Positions 17,227 through 27,108 of a DNA stretch of 64,000 nucleotides are shown here, in pieces. The stretch is from Sporolactobacillus shoreae (GTDB lineage: Bacteria > Bacillota > Bacilli > Bacillales > Sporolactobacillaceae): assembly GCF_004684935.1 (NCBI RefSeq), contig NZ_SRJD01000009.1, positions 1-64,000 of the forward strand, in the 5' to 3' direction. Under the pieces are notes generated by a model, which saw nothing but the letters and a program-made list of their open reading frames with translations, was not told the origin of the DNA and made no database searches. How positions within the stretch are numbered: the stretch's first letter is position 1; the number at the start of each line of letters is the position of its first letter. The translations under genes and the position numbers were made by a program.

Positions 17227-18515
17227 GATTCGGATCCCTCCACTTCGGGGTCATCCTTGTATTTATTCTTTTCAGCCGCCGCTTCTCTTTTTAATTTCGA
17301 AACATTAAAGACCCTGTTTTTGTGCGGTATTAGTCCTTTTGTTCGGTAAAGTGCGAACACAACCAGCAAAATACCGAAAATGAAACGCTGCATTTTTGCC
17401 GGTGAAAGCGCGTCAGGAACTGAAATCACTCCGGATGCGCTGAGTTGAGTCAGCGTATTTGAAATATCAGTCAGCACCTGGTTATTTAGGATGATCACAA
17501 CAGCGGCACCCAGGATAACGCCCGGAATGCTCCCCATCCCGCCAAGGATAACCATAACCAGAACGATTGTTGATTCAAGATAAGTAAAACTTGACGCATC
17601 AATATACATTTGCTTAGCTGCAAAAACAGATCCCATCATGCCGGAAAAAGAAGCACCAATAGCGAAAGCGGCAAGTTTTGTCTTGACCAGGGGAATGCCC
17701 ATTGCCTGAGCCGCAATTTCATTATCCCTGACTGCTTTCCATGCCCGACCGAGTTTTGAATGTTCGAGCCGGGTGGCAATATAAATCGCAAAAAGGAAAA
17801 TGACCAATGCGATGTAATAGAACTGACTTGCATTTTGAATAGCGATACCAAACAATCTCGGTGGCTCAATGGAAGGAATACCCATTGGCCCATTGGTGAT
17901 ATTGATTGGTTTATTCATGTTGTTGAGAACGATCCTGATGATTTCCCCAAAACCAAGGGTAACGATAGCCAGATAATCCCCTTTAACACGAAGGACCGGG
18001 ATGCCAAGGAGGATGCCGAATATCGCCGCTATGATAGCTCCGATCGGGATAAACAGCCAGAAAGTGTCTCCCGGCAACGGGTAGTGGCCAAAAGGCATAA
18101 AGTGATTCGCCTGCGTACTTCCGAAAATGGCGTATGTATAGGCGCCAACAGCGAAGAAAGCGATAAACCCTAAATCAAGCAGCCCCGCGAACCCAACAAC
18201 AATGTTCAGCCCCAGTGACATAGCCACATAAATCAAAACGAGTGTACCAACATCCATAAAGGATTGATAGGAAGAGCCCTGGCTTGCGGCAAACGGTACG
18301 AGAACAGCTATAATCAATAAGCCCAGGGCCCATTTGATTTTTATGTTCAGCTTCAGGTAATACAGTATAAGTAGCGAAAGCAGAAGAATCAGAAATGCGG
18401 TAACAGAGTCAGAGAGCAAAAACAAACCAAGTGTCGTCAGAACGACGTAAGCTGCAAAGAAGATGATCTGGCCAGTTGTATTGTCGGCAAATTTTTCAAA
18501 CCAGGTTTTTATCAT
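17223..18515 (-). CDS. livM: Branched-chain amino acid ABC transporter, permease LivM
   Basis: This 430-residue membrane protein has about ten hydrophobic segments. It contains the cytoplasmic coupling stretch ARAWKAVRDNEIAAQAMGIPL and the GLLDLGFIAFFAVGAYTYA motif of LivM. The N-terminus carries an extra pair of hydrophobic segments and the C-terminus a charged tail (KREAAAEKNKYKDDPE). It lies 5 bases after livH and overlaps livG. Confidence 0.92.
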   Translation of the reverse strand: MIKTWFEKFADNTTGQIIFFAAYVVLTTLGLFLLSDSVTAFLILLLSLLILYYLKLNIKIKWALGLLIIAVLVPFAASQGSSYQSFMDVGTLVLIYVAMSLGLNIVVGFAGLLDLGFIAFFAVGAYTYAIFGSTQANHFMPFGHYPLPGDTFWLFIPIGAIIAAIFGILLGIPVLRVKGDYLAIVTLGFGEIIRIVLNNMNKPINITNGPMGIPSIEPPRLFGIAIQNASQFYYIALVIFLFAIYIATRLEHSKLGRAWKAVRDNEIAAQAMGIPLVKTKLAAFAIGASFSGMMGSVFAAKQMYIDASSFTYLESTIVLVMVILGGMGSIPGVILGAAVVIILNNQVLTDISNTLTQLSASGVISVPDALSPAKMQRFIFGILLVVFALYRTKGLIPHKNRVFNVSKLKREAAAEKNKYKDDPEVEGSES

Positions 18516-18520
18516 ATCGC

Positions 18521-19513
18521 TTACACCTTCTCCACTGCAGCTTTTCCGAACAAGCCCTCAGGTTTGAAAATCAGGACAAGTATCAGGATAATAAACGCGA
18601 ACACATCTTTATATCCTGAATCCATCGCATTATTGGTAATGATCGACAGATTAGCCGCCGCAAACATTTCGAGCACACCAAGCAGAATACCTCCGAACAT
18701 CGCGCCGCGGATATTTCCGATACCTCCTAACACGGCCGCGGTGAACGCTTTTATCCCCAGAATAAAGCCAATATATGGATCTATTGTGCCGTACTGGATC
18801 AAAAAGAGTACGCCCGTGGCGCCGCCAAGTGCGGATCCGATGAAAAAAGTAACGGAGATGACCCGATTGACATTAATGGACATCAGTGAGGCCGTTTCCC
18901 TGTCCTGTGCGACAGCACGCATAGCCATGCCCCACTTTGTCCGGTTGACAAAGATATCAAGAGAAATGAGCATAATAATCGTTACGATGGAGACAACGAG
19001 AAATGAACTTTGGAAAGTAGCGTTGTTAAAAAAGGGAAAAACAGAATGGACATTCAGCACAAATCGGTGCTGGAACATCGGCGGAGCCGTTAAAATATAA
19101 TTTCCGGTTTTCAATTCAGCAATAAAACGGACTGCATCTTCCAGGATGAAGGAAATACCGATTGAAGTGATGAGCGCGATCAGCTTCGGTGCATTCTTCC
19201 TTCGGAGCGGCCGGTACGCCACTCGCTCGATTCCCACTCCCAGAACTCCTGTCACAATTGCCGCAACAAGAATAATGATGATAAAAAGAATCAAGCTTGG
19301 CACAGAAGACATGAACCCGATGCTCAGCAGGAAAAACAGCATCCCTGCTCCGACAAAGGAGCCGGTCATGAAAATATCACCGTGAGCAAAGTTTATCAAT
19401 TCTAGAATTCCGTAGACCATGGTGTAGCCGATGGCAACGACTGCGTAAATAAAACCCAGCGTCAACCCATCCACCAATACCTGGGGCAATGTTTGAATAA
19501 TTTGCTGCAGCAT
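18521..19513 (-). CDS. livH: Branched-chain amino acid ABC transporter, permease LivH
   Basis: A 330-residue permease with the opening LVDGLTLGFIYAVVAIGYTMVYGILELINFAHGD (shown here only by its key residues INFAHG) and the coupling helix GMAMRAVAQDRETASLMGI-like segment. Length and hydrophobic profile match LivH. It follows livJ after a 217-base gap that contains a strong hairpin, so its level is probably lower than that of the binding protein. Confidence 0.92.
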   Translation of the reverse strand: MLQQIIQTLPQVLVDGLTLGFIYAVVAIGYTMVYGILELINFAHGDIFMTGSFVGAGMLFFLLSIGFMSSVPSLILFIIIILVAAIVTGVLGVGIERVAYRPLRRKNAPKLIALITSIGISFILEDAVRFIAELKTGNYILTAPPMFQHRFVLNVHSVFPFFNNATFQSSFLVVSIVTIIMLISLDIFVNRTKWGMAMRAVAQDRETASLMSINVNRVISVTFFIGSALGGATGVLFLIQYGTIDPYIGFILGIKAFTAAVLGGIGNIRGAMFGGILLGVLEMFAAANLSIITNNAMDSGYKDVFAFIILILVLIFKPEGLFGKAAVEKV

Positions 19514-19588
19514 TTATTTTCACCTCTTACTTTCTAAGTTATTTCCGTTTACTCAACAGAAGAAACCGGACATATTTATTGTAAAAAC

Positions 19589-19629
19589 TTCTAAAAGGGT
19601 ATAGCCAAAATATCCATACCCTTTTAGAA
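19589..19629 (-). terminator. Intercistronic hairpin between livJ and livH
   Basis: A perfect 14-base-pair stem (19616-19629 with 19589-19602) has a 13-base loop and is followed on the minus strand by GTTTTTAC. It would end or attenuate most livJ transcripts before the permease genes. Confidence 0.7.
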
Positions 19630-19730
19630 CATGCCCAATTGTGACAACAGAAAGAAACATTTTCAGATTGCCCTTCTGTCAGAAGATCCGGTTAATCGGT
19701 TCCCTGACAACTTGTTATGAGCCGAATATA

Positions 19731-20915
19731 TTATTGTTTTGTAATTTCTGTCTGTTCCGTTGCAGGATACGCAGCTTTATCGAATTTAAAGATGTAAATC
19801 TTGGCGAATTTGTTGTCGCCTTTCGAATCAAAGCTTACCTTTGTTGCAATGCCATCATAGTTCTGAACCCCACGGACTGCTGTCGTCACTTGTTGGCGTG
19901 TTGGGAGCTTTCCACCGTTCTTATCGATTGCGGTCATGAGACCCTTCAAAAGCACTCCCGCGCTGTCATATCCATATGCTGAATAACCTTCAACATTTTT
20001 GTGGAATGTGGCTTTATAGGAATCCGCAAATTTACGCCCTGTCGCGGTTTTCGTAATATCACCAACAACAGTAGAGAAGTATACATTCTTAACTGCACTT
20101 CCGGCGATCTGAACGGTAGTGGAAGAATCCATGCCGTCACCGCCCATGATCGGAATATTCAATCCCTGCTGGCGAGCCTGTTTAATGATCAATCCACCTT
20201 CAGCATAAACACCACCGTAGTAGATCAGATCCGGTTTCGTGGCTGCTGCCTGACTGATGACACCGCTGAAGTCTTTTTCACCGACTGTAATGCCCTGGTA
20301 TCCGAGAATAGTAGCGCCAAGCTTCTTGGCTTCATCTCTGAACGCAGATGCGAGCCCGGATCCGTAAGGTGTCTGGTCCTGAAGAATAAAAATCTTTTTA
20401 GCTTTAAGTGTGTTCACTGCATAACTCGCACCGGCAGGTCCCTGGAAGTCGTCACGGGCACAAATTCTGTTCACTGTTTTCAGACCTCTGTCGGTAACTG
20501 CTGTTGCTGTATTTGCCGGCGAAACCATCGGGATGCTGTTTTGTTCATAGACCTGAGATGCGGGAATCGCAACCCCTGAGTTCAGGTGTCCGACAACACC
20601 GAGAATTGATTTGTCAGCAGCGATAGCCTGAGCGTTGGACACGCCCTTCTTAGGATCAGCCATGTCGTCATATGGCGCAAGAACTAATTTAAAACCTTTT
20701 TTGTTAAATGCTTTCTGTTGGTCGTTGAGGGCGAGCTGAGCGCCGTTTTTAATGGCTTCGCCAAGTGTCGCACTGCCTCCGGACAGAGGTGTTTGTGTTG
20801 CGATTTTTATTACTGTCAATCCGCCACTAGAACCTCCAGATTTAGAGCATCCAGCGATCAGGCCAACAACTAGTGCGATTACTGCGAATAGTGGGATAAT
20901 TCTCTTTAGTTTCAT
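19731..20915 (-). CDS. livJ: Branched-chain amino acid-binding lipoprotein LivJ
   Basis: The 394-residue solute-binding protein starts with a lipoprotein signal, a hydrophobic stretch ending in the lipobox LIAGC with cysteine 23, then a Gly/Ser linker. The mature part has the periplasmic-binding fold type I sequence typical of the family (KIATQTPLSGGSATLGEAI; GVVGHLNSGVAIPAS). It is first in the liv cluster. A TTGCAA box at 21018-21023 (minus strand) with TATAAA 15 bases downstream is a possible promoter. The binding protein captures the amino acid outside the membrane and hands it to LivHM. Confidence 0.92.
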   Translation of the reverse strand: MKLKRIIPLFAVIALVVGLIAGCSKSGGSSGGLTVIKIATQTPLSGGSATLGEAIKNGAQLALNDQQKAFNKKGFKLVLAPYDDMADPKKGVSNAQAIAADKSILGVVGHLNSGVAIPASQVYEQNSIPMVSPANTATAVTDRGLKTVNRICARDDFQGPAGASYAVNTLKAKKIFILQDQTPYGSGLASAFRDEAKKLGATILGYQGITVGEKDFSGVISQAAATKPDLIYYGGVYAEGGLIIKQARQQGLNIPIMGGDGMDSSTTVQIAGSAVKNVYFSTVVGDITKTATGRKFADSYKATFHKNVEGYSAYGYDSAGVLLKGLMTAIDKNGGKLPTRQQVTTAVRGVQNYDGIATKVSFDSKGDNKFAKIYIFKFDKAAYPATEQTEITKQ

Positions 20916-21259
20916 TATAACCCTCCTCTTTTTTAAAAGCGGTACTATTGAGACGATCAGTTTTTTATGTAGGCCTCACCACCCGCCCTCTATTTTTTTA
21001 TAATTATCTGATTTACCTTGCAACTCTTAAAAACAATAATAATTACTTATGATGTCATAGTCATTATCTATGTCAGATTATCTTTCATATAAAATTTATT
21101 TTGACAGGCTCCATTGTCTCAATATACGCTTTCAAATCAACAAAATCAGACTTTTTATGGGCAATAAAAAAAATCAAATATTTCTTAATGAAATATATTT
21201 TCTTTATCTGAAGAAATATAAGCTCTTCCAACTCTCATTCCAACGAATCTATTGAATGA
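20916..21259. other. AT-rich intergenic region
   Basis: The right part holds nothing coding and the left part the probable livJ leader and promoter. No hairpin with a clear T-tract was found behind the chemotaxis receptor gene. A short plus-strand frame here is AT-rich and without a ribosome binding site. Confidence 0.4.
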
Positions 21260-23437
21260 TCAGACCACTTTGAAAGACGAAACCATACTCTGGAGGTTAT
21301 TCGACACGTAATCCAGGTTACCAGTAATCTGCTTCAGGCGGACAATTTCGTCCGATACTTGGGCAAGGAGATCAATAGACTGTTCACTACTGCTAGCATC
21401 CTTCGCCGTTTTTTCATTGATTTCATCCGCAGTTTTGTTGATGCGGATTACCACATCATCGACATCGCGACTTTCGTTATTTGTGATGCTAAGCAATGCC
21501 TCCATTTTCTCCGCAATTTCTTTGATATTTCCTGAGATGTAATTGAATGTGTCGATCGTATCTTTTATCTTTTTAGTAGAATCCTTGACCTTCACATCAG
21601 TCCTGTGGATCTCTTCTAAGGTGCTGTTTGTTTCCCTCTGGATGTTTTCTACAAGCCCGCCAACAGACTTGGTCGCCTTCTCAGTCTGTTCCGCAAGTTT
21701 CGATACCTCTTTGGCAACTACAGTAAAGCCCTTGCCCGCTTCACCAGCCCTCGCTGCCTCAATTGTTGCATTTAATGCAAGCATCTGTGTCTGCTCGCTG
21801 ATTCCGGAAATGGTGGTCACAGCCTTGGTAATTGCTTCAGAATGTCTGTGAAGAGTTTCAATATGATCCAGGGTTCCTGTCATCGTCGTTTCAAGTTCAT
21901 TTATCTGAACCAGAGCAGCTGATGAAGTCTCATTTGCCAATTTCGTGCGGCTGCTTGTATCCTCTGTTTTGGAGGTCACCTGATGAATTAAAGCACCCAT
22001 CTCCTGGATTGCTGCCGAAAGATTATTAAAATGATCGCGCGTATCCTGAAAAATACCGTTCTGCTGTTTTGCTGTTGTCACCAGGCCATAAACAGTGCTC
22101 CCGACGGTCTTCATGCTGTCTGAGATCTGATTTGTCATCCCGGACACCGTTGTTGCGGCGCTTTTAGATGCTTTTGCCGAACTTCCTACACGTTTGACCA
22201 TTGTCATCTGATTATTGATGAACTTGTTGAACCATCTTGAAAGTTCACCTATTTCATCATAGGAACTTTTATCCACTCTTGTTGTCAGGTCACCTTCACC
22301 TTCCGCAATCTGATGAAGTATATCGACAGTACGGTTAAGCGGACCAACCACGAGCTTTTTGGTGAAAAAATAGACGGCGAATGAGAGCAGCAGCCAGGTG
22401 ACTGCTGAGCAGATAATACCCGCGTTGACAGAGTAATGGAAAGAGACACCATTGGCAGCCACAGCAAGCGCGAAACCAGCGGAGAAATAGGAAGGAAGAC
22501 GTAAATTCAGGCTTTTGAAATTGTAAATTTCAGCGATGTCGCCCTCACACATCATCCCCCAGACTTCATCAGAAAAAGGCGGATGTATCAGTGTACCCTT
22601 CCCCCCTACCAAAATGTGCCGGTAGTCCGGATAACCTGGCCACACATCCAGATTACTACCGTTCTTCATAGTCAATTGGACACCCTGGTGAAGATTTCCC
22701 GTCTTCGGATCCGTGAACCGGATTTCAAACTCAGTATGCCGGTCAATTTTAACAGCACCCCACTTGCCGGTTCGGACACCATCCTTCAGGTTATCTCCAA
22801 GTGTGAACGTATCGTCTTCAAAACGGCTTCTGGAAATAGCGGTACCCGGAAGAATCGGCCGGTCCGTTTTAACCATAAAGAGATAGTTGTCTCCGGAATC
22901 TTTATAGACATGGGTATCTTCATCCTGTATCACATTGCTCATACTGTCATTGAGCACGCGGCCGAGAAAGACTCGTTCGACACCTGCGCCGTTGGCTGTC
23001 GGCAGCGAGAACATCAGAGTGACTTCGTCGGCAAAATGCTGATCGGAACAATCAACGTCAAGTGTTCTGCTATCTTCATATGGTCCGTACATTAAGCGTT
23101 TATTTTCCATGCCCTTTGAATAATTTGGCAGGTCAGCCATCACATCTCCGTTATGTTTTTCTAATGTTGAGACGATCACTTTTCCCTTCTCATCAAGAAG
23201 CAGAAATTCAATAAAATCGCTGCTTTGTTTCAATTGCGCTTTCATAACAGCAGCTATTTCACTGCCTCTCTCATCGTAGCTGAAAGCAATTTGATTCGCG
23301 TTTTCAAGTTCTACCCAGCGATCACGAAACCAGTTATCCAATGCTTTCTTTCGGCCATTCGAAATCCCTTCAAAAACTTTTTCATGATGACCTTTAAGTT
23401 TTCTGTTTAATGCATGCATGATATGTAAGTGAGACAT
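21260..23437 (-). CDS. Methyl-accepting chemotaxis protein with unusual topology
   Basis: In this 725-residue receptor the C-terminal signalling domain is standard: a HAMP region follows [22 protein letters not shown], and the hairpin tip reads [26 protein letters not shown]. The first 310 residues look like a Cache/PAS-type sensor, yet there is no hydrophobic segment before them. The only membrane segments are two close together at about residues 312-362. The sensor may thus face the cytoplasm. No C-terminal CheR-tethering pentapeptide is seen. The ATG has AAGGAGG upstream. It stands alone; the ligand is unknown. Confidence 0.88.
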   Translation of the reverse strand: MSHLHIMHALNRKLKGHHEKVFEGISNGRKKALDNWFRDRWVELENANQIAFSYDERGSEIAAVMKAQLKQSSDFIEFLLLDEKGKVIVSTLEKHNGDVMADLPNYSKGMENKRLMYGPYEDSRTLDVDCSDQHFADEVTLMFSLPTANGAGVERVFLGRVLNDSMSNVIQDEDTHVYKDSGDNYLFMVKTDRPILPGTAISRSRFEDDTFTLGDNLKDGVRTGKWGAVKIDRHTEFEIRFTDPKTGNLHQGVQLTMKNGSNLDVWPGYPDYRHILVGGKGTLIHPPFSDEVWGMMCEGDIAEIYNFKSLNLRLPSYFSAGFALAVAANGVSFHYSVNAGIICSAVTWLLLSFAVYFFTKKLVVGPLNRTVDILHQIAEGEGDLTTRVDKSSYDEIGELSRWFNKFINNQMTMVKRVGSSAKASKSAATTVSGMTNQISDSMKTVGSTVYGLVTTAKQQNGIFQDTRDHFNNLSAAIQEMGALIHQVTSKTEDTSSRTKLANETSSAALVQINELETTMTGTLDHIETLHRHSEAITKAVTTISGISEQTQMLALNATIEAARAGEAGKGFTVVAKEVSKLAEQTEKATKSVGGLVENIQRETNSTLEEIHRTDVKVKDSTKKIKDTIDTFNYISGNIKEIAEKMEALLSITNNESRDVDDVVIRINKTADEINEKTAKDASSSEQSIDLLAQVSDEIVRLKQITGNLDYVSNNLQSMVSSFKVV

Positions 23438-23735
23438 GCTGATCCTCCTTGCTGACGATTTTATTGAGAAAATGAAATATTTATGAACTTAAATTTCATT
23501 ATAAGGGAATTTGAGGGAAAAAAGAGCACTTTTTTATCGAAATAAAGTCCTTATATTTAAAATTTTCTGCCGTATTACTTTCCATTCGACAAAATTCTGA
23601 GGTGAAGCCATTAAGCTATGGTCCCCCTACTGCATATTTAGTTGATTTTTAATAAAGCGATCGTGGCGGCTGGTCTGGGAGAAAAAAAGAGTTTATAATG
23701 GGAATACCAAGTTAACCATGGGGAGAACTGATATT

Positions 23736-24644
23736 GTGCCTATAAAAATACCGCAGGGACTTCCGGCGAGAGAAGTTCTTGAAAAAGAAAACATTTTCGT
23801 GATGGATCATGACCGGGCTGTAACCCAGGATATCCGTCCACTTAATATATTAATTTTAAATCTGATGCCTGAAAAACAAAAAGAAGAGACGCAACTGCTC
23901 CGACTGCTCGGAAATACGCCTTTGCAGGTTAACGTCACTTTCATGAGAACAGCGACACATGAATCGACGCACACCAGCCACCTTCACCTCGATCAGTTTT
24001 ATAAGACTTTTGATGAGGTCAAGAACAAAAAATATGATGGTCTGATCATCACAGGTGCACCGGTAGAAAAACTGCCGTTCGAGAAAGTGGATTACTGGGA
24101 GGAACTAAAAGAGATTATGGCTTGGTCAAGTCAAGCGGTCACATCCACTCTCAACATTTGCTGGGGAGCTCAGGCGGCGCTGTACTATCATTTCGGAATC
24201 AATAAAGTACTTCTGCCGAGGAAACTTTCCGGAATCTATAGCCACAAAGTGCTGGACCCTAATGAAAAATTACTACGCGGTTTTGACGATATTTTTACAG
24301 CCCCCCATTCACGCTATACTGACCTTGATCAGGAGGAACTGGCCGGACATCCGGAAGTCAGAACACTCGCGTGGTCAGATGAAGCGGGTGCGTTTATACT
24401 CATTGCTGGAAAGGGCAATCAGATCATGATTACCGGTCACTTTGAGTATGATACTGAAACGCTCGCAACGGAATACTCACGTGATCTGAAGAAAAAGATT
24501 CATCCAGATCTTCCGGAACATTATTTTCCTGAGGATGATCTGTCTAAAAATCCTGTGAATAGCTGGCGTTCACACGCCCATCTACTTTTTTCCAACTGGT
24601 TAAATTACTACGTCTATCAGGAGACGCCTTACAAGTGGGAATAA
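23736..24644 (+). CDS. metA: Homoserine O-acetyltransferase MetA
   Basis: It acylates homoserine in methionine synthesis. The 302-residue protein has the catalytic cysteine in [15 protein letters not shown] and the catalytic histidine/glutamate in [11 protein letters not shown] (usually GHPEYD). A glutamate in the [10 protein letters not shown] segment occupies the position that selects acetyl-CoA over succinyl-CoA in characterised MetA proteins. The GTG at 23736 ([11 protein letters not shown]) is preferred: GGGAG lies upstream and the N-terminus then matches the family. A TATAAT at 23694-23699 is the likely -10 box; the leader is too short for an S-box riboswitch. Confidence 0.93.
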   Translation: MPIKIPQGLPAREVLEKENIFVMDHDRAVTQDIRPLNILILNLMPEKQKEETQLLRLLGNTPLQVNVTFMRTATHESTHTSHLHLDQFYKTFDEVKNKKYDGLIITGAPVEKLPFEKVDYWEELKEIMAWSSQAVTSTLNICWGAQAALYYHFGINKVLLPRKLSGIYSHKVLDPNEKLLRGFDDIFTAPHSRYTDLDQEELAGHPEVRTLAWSDEAGAFILIAGKGNQIMITGHFEYDTETLATEYSRDLKKKIHPDLPEHYFPEDDLSKNPVNSWRSHAHLLFSNWLNYYVYQETPYKWE

Positions 24645-24671
24645 ATCAAAACTAGACATCAATCTAGAAAA

Positions 24672-24720
24672 TACAGGACCGGAAGAATTTCTTCCGGCCC
24701 TGTTTCTATTTAATATACAT
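24672..24720. terminator. Bidirectional terminator between metA and plsX
   Basis: A long stem (ACAGGACCGGAAGAA with TTCTTCCGGCCCTGT, one mismatch, 3-4 base loop) has T/A-rich flanks on both sides. It lies between convergent genes. Confidence 0.75.
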
Positions 24721-24726
24721 TAATCA

Positions 24727-25740
24727 TCATGCTTTGCTGTTCAGCCATGCATGGTCTTTATCATGGAGGCTCTCTTCGATCGTACCAACGACATCTTCCT
24801 CGACAAGTATTTTCGCCTGCTTGATTGCAGCGAACACAGCCTGACTTTTTGCAGCACCGTGAACCTTAATAACCGGTGCTGCAAGTCCGAAGAGCAACGC
24901 GCCTCCGTACATTGAGTAATCCATACGTGTTTTGATCGATTTCAATTTGCCATACATCAAACCCGTCAACACTTTTGTATAAAGTGATCCGCCAAGCGTC
25001 TCCTTTAGGAGCTGCATCAAAGACATGGCAGTTCCTTCAATGCTTTTGAGAACAAGATTTCCTGAAAATCCATCGGCGATAATCACATCGGCGGGACCCT
25101 GAAGCAATTCACGCGACTCTACATTTCCAACAAAATTGAGCGGTGCTTCACGCAACAGCTGGTAAGCTTTCTTCGTCAATTCATTCCCCTTCCCCGGTTC
25201 TTCTCCGATATTAAGGAGTCCGATACGAGGATTCTTCCGGTGCATCACTTTTTCTGCATAAATCGAACCCATTAATGCGTACTGGAGCAGATTTTCCGGC
25301 TTTGTTTCGGCATTCGCGCCTACATCAAGAAAAAGAAATCCTTTATTTTCATGAATGGTCGGGAGGGTCGGTGCAAGTGCCGGCCGGTCAATACCCTTGA
25401 TTCTGCCCACACCGAAAAGTCCAGAGGCCATCAGAGCCCCGGTATTCCCGGCTGAAATCGCCGCAACACACCGCTTTTCTCTGACTTCCTGTACCGCCAG
25501 CACCATTGAGGCCTGTTTCTTTCGGCGTACAGCCTGCACCGGTGCATCCGTTCCTTCAATTTTTTCCGTTGTGTGAAGAATTTCAATCTGTTTCTGATTG
25601 CCAACAAGCGACTCAATTTTGTCACGATCGCCAACTAAAACAAATTGCAGATCAGGAAAAGCCTGTGCCGCGCGGATCGTTCCCTCAACAATAGCTTCCG
25701 GTGCATTGTCGCCGCCCATTGCGTCAATCGCAAATTTCAT
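24727..25740 (-). CDS. plsX: Phosphate acyltransferase PlsX
   Basis: This enzyme makes acyl-phosphate from acyl-ACP, feeding PlsY (encoded at 59896-60498) for phosphatidic acid synthesis. The 337-residue protein opens with the signature AIDAMGGDNAP and has SAGNTGALMASGL and IADGFSGNLVLKS. Good AAGGAG site. In most Bacillales plsX lies in fapR-plsX-fabD-fabG-acpP; here it is a single gene ending in a terminator, with neither fapR upstream nor fabD downstream. No FapR-type operator was recognised in the 136 bases before it. Confidence 0.95.
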   Translation of the reverse strand: MKFAIDAMGGDNAPEAIVEGTIRAAQAFPDLQFVLVGDRDKIESLVGNQKQIEILHTTEKIEGTDAPVQAVRRKKQASMVLAVQEVREKRCVAAISAGNTGALMASGLFGVGRIKGIDRPALAPTLPTIHENKGFLFLDVGANAETKPENLLQYALMGSIYAEKVMHRKNPRIGLLNIGEEPGKGNELTKKAYQLLREAPLNFVGNVESRELLQGPADVIIADGFSGNLVLKSIEGTAMSLMQLLKETLGGSLYTKVLTGLMYGKLKSIKTRMDYSMYGGALLFGLAAPVIKVHGAAKSQAVFAAIKQAKILVEEDVVGTIEESLHDKDHAWLNSKA

Positions 25741-25876
25741 TTGACTTTCTCTCCTTTTATATTAACGAACATAATCTACTTGTTGTCCCATCGAATATCT
25801 GAGGCATCCGCCTTCAGTGAGGCCGCGCCTCGATTCATTACTTTAACACTTATTACGTCTTCTGTCCAAATAAGTT

Positions 25877-26686
25877 TCAAATCTTTTTTAGTTCCGGTTC
25901 AGGCAGGCGGTGATGGCTCCTCTCCCGCCTGTCGGCAAAGTAATAGACCGAAAGCGGCCACCACAGTACTGCAAAAATGGGATAAACTGCCCACAGAACC
26001 TGTGGGGAATATATGGAGTTGATGGCGGAAAAATACGCAATAACTAATACTGAACCGCTCACTGCGTAGACCATCGTATTTCTTGCCAGCCAGATACTTA
26101 AAGGCCACCACAATATGGCAAAAATGGGATTGATCGCCCAGATGATCTGTGGTGATGTGATGAGATTGACTACGGTTAAAAATATACCGATCAAAACTGA
26201 TCCCGCGATGGCCAATGTCTTTGGTCTGTGCGCTAACAAAAGAGCAAATGGCCACCAAAGCAAAGCAAATGTTGTAAAAATACTCCAGGGAAATCTCGGT
26301 TCAAAGAAAACATTCAATCCAATATAATAACTGATCAGACTAAGTCCACCTATAACGGCGAATTTGCGTGTCAGGCTCTTCTTCCCGAAAAACATCATGA
26401 CCGGGCCTGTCACTAAAGGCGCTATAAGATATATTACCCATAAATAATGCGGCGTTTCTATAATATTCTGAATGAAGAACAGCAGCATCAGCAAAAGGCT
26501 CATTATAAGGACATAGAGTTTCTGCACCATGCCTTTTCGGAGAAGCCAGAAAACTGGAGAAAGCAAGATAACCGTGCAATAAACAGACCAGAGCAATGAG
26601 GTATCTGTAAACAGATTAACCGCTATTAAAAAGACACCTGTCAGAACACATCCGGAGGCGATAAACCCAATTGTTCCCCTTCTCAT
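25877..26686 (-). CDS. Polytopic membrane protein built of five two-helix repeats
   Basis: I do not recognise this 269-residue protein by name, but it has clear internal structure. Five consecutive units of about 45-50 residues each contain two hydrophobic helices. Each of units 3-5 ends in a W-x3-P/T-x-FA-x2-WWP-[LF] motif followed by a basic residue (FALLWWPF, FAILWWPL, FAVLWWPL). Units 1 and 2 are more degenerate. The unit resembles the Pfam '2TM' domain. The tail is short and charged (RRERSHHRLPEPE). The start overlaps the stop of the HAAS-domain gene (ATGA). It is the last gene of a PadR-controlled operon. Function unknown; a sensor or regulator of membrane state is conceivable. Confidence 0.75.
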   Translation of the reverse strand: MRRGTIGFIASGCVLTGVFLIAVNLFTDTSLLWSVYCTVILLSPVFWLLRKGMVQKLYVLIMSLLLMLLFFIQNIIETPHYLWVIYLIAPLVTGPVMMFFGKKSLTRKFAVIGGLSLISYYIGLNVFFEPRFPWSIFTTFALLWWPFALLLAHRPKTLAIAGSVLIGIFLTVVNLITSPQIIWAINPIFAILWWPLSIWLARNTMVYAVSGSVLVIAYFSAINSIYSPQVLWAVYPIFAVLWWPLSVYYFADRRERSHHRLPEPELKKI

Positions 26687-27108
26687 GATTTGTCCTCAAC
26701 TTTTTTCCGGTACCAATTATAAAACATAGACAGCGGCCACCACGCAATGGCAAAAGTCGGATAAATGAACCAGATAACGTGGGGGGTATAATAGAAATTA
26801 ACAAAGACCGACAATGCAATAACCAGTAAACTGCCCCACATTGAGAAACCAAGATTCAAACGTGCCATTTCCTGCTTCTTCCGGGTGGAATTTTCGGGTA
26901 AGTCAAGCTCTTGCTTTATTTCATTTATGTCGCCAAACTCTACTATAACTTTGTTGATGGCATCCTCCTGAGACTTTCCCTCCTCTTCTATCAAGTCAGC
27001 TACTTTTTCTTCCAGATCGCGAAGGATTTCTTCCTTGACCCGCTCCGTCTGCTCGCTGTTCGGGATATCTTCAAATGCTTTGTCGATGTACGCGTTTAAT
27101 CTTTTCAC
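26683..27108 (-). CDS. HAAS-domain (DUF1700-like) membrane protein with one two-helix repeat
   Basis: Residues 1-75 form a helical, acidic HAAS-type domain (YIDKAFEDIPNSEQTERVKEE; EEGKSQEDAINKVIVEFGD), widely found next to PadR regulators. Residues 85-135 form two membrane helices ending in YPTFAIAWWPLSMFYNWYRK, the same repeat unit as in the next gene. The start is a GTG overlapping the PadR stop. The layout suggests that the soluble domain transmits a signal between membrane and a partner. 141 residues. Confidence 0.8.
   Translation of the reverse strand: MKRLNAYIDKAFEDIPNSEQTERVKEEILRDLEEKVADLIEEEGKSQEDAINKVIVEFGDINEIKQELDLPENSTRKKQEMARLNLGFSMWGSLLVIALSVFVNFYYTPHVIWFIYPTFAIAWWPLSMFYNWYRKKVEDKS

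Noticed and set aside
21070-21255. Plus-strand 61-codon frame in the livJ-MCP gap
   Set aside because: Composition is simply AT-rich (Ile/Phe/Tyr/Lys), with no ribosome site and no similarity.
23600-23735. S-box (SAM) riboswitch before metA
   Set aside because: The probable transcription start leaves a leader of about 30 bases, and no S-box stems or K-turn were seen.
25741-25876. FapR operator or remnant of fapR before plsX
   Set aside because: No sequence close to the known FapR palindrome, and the only short frame (about 20 codons) does not resemble FapR.
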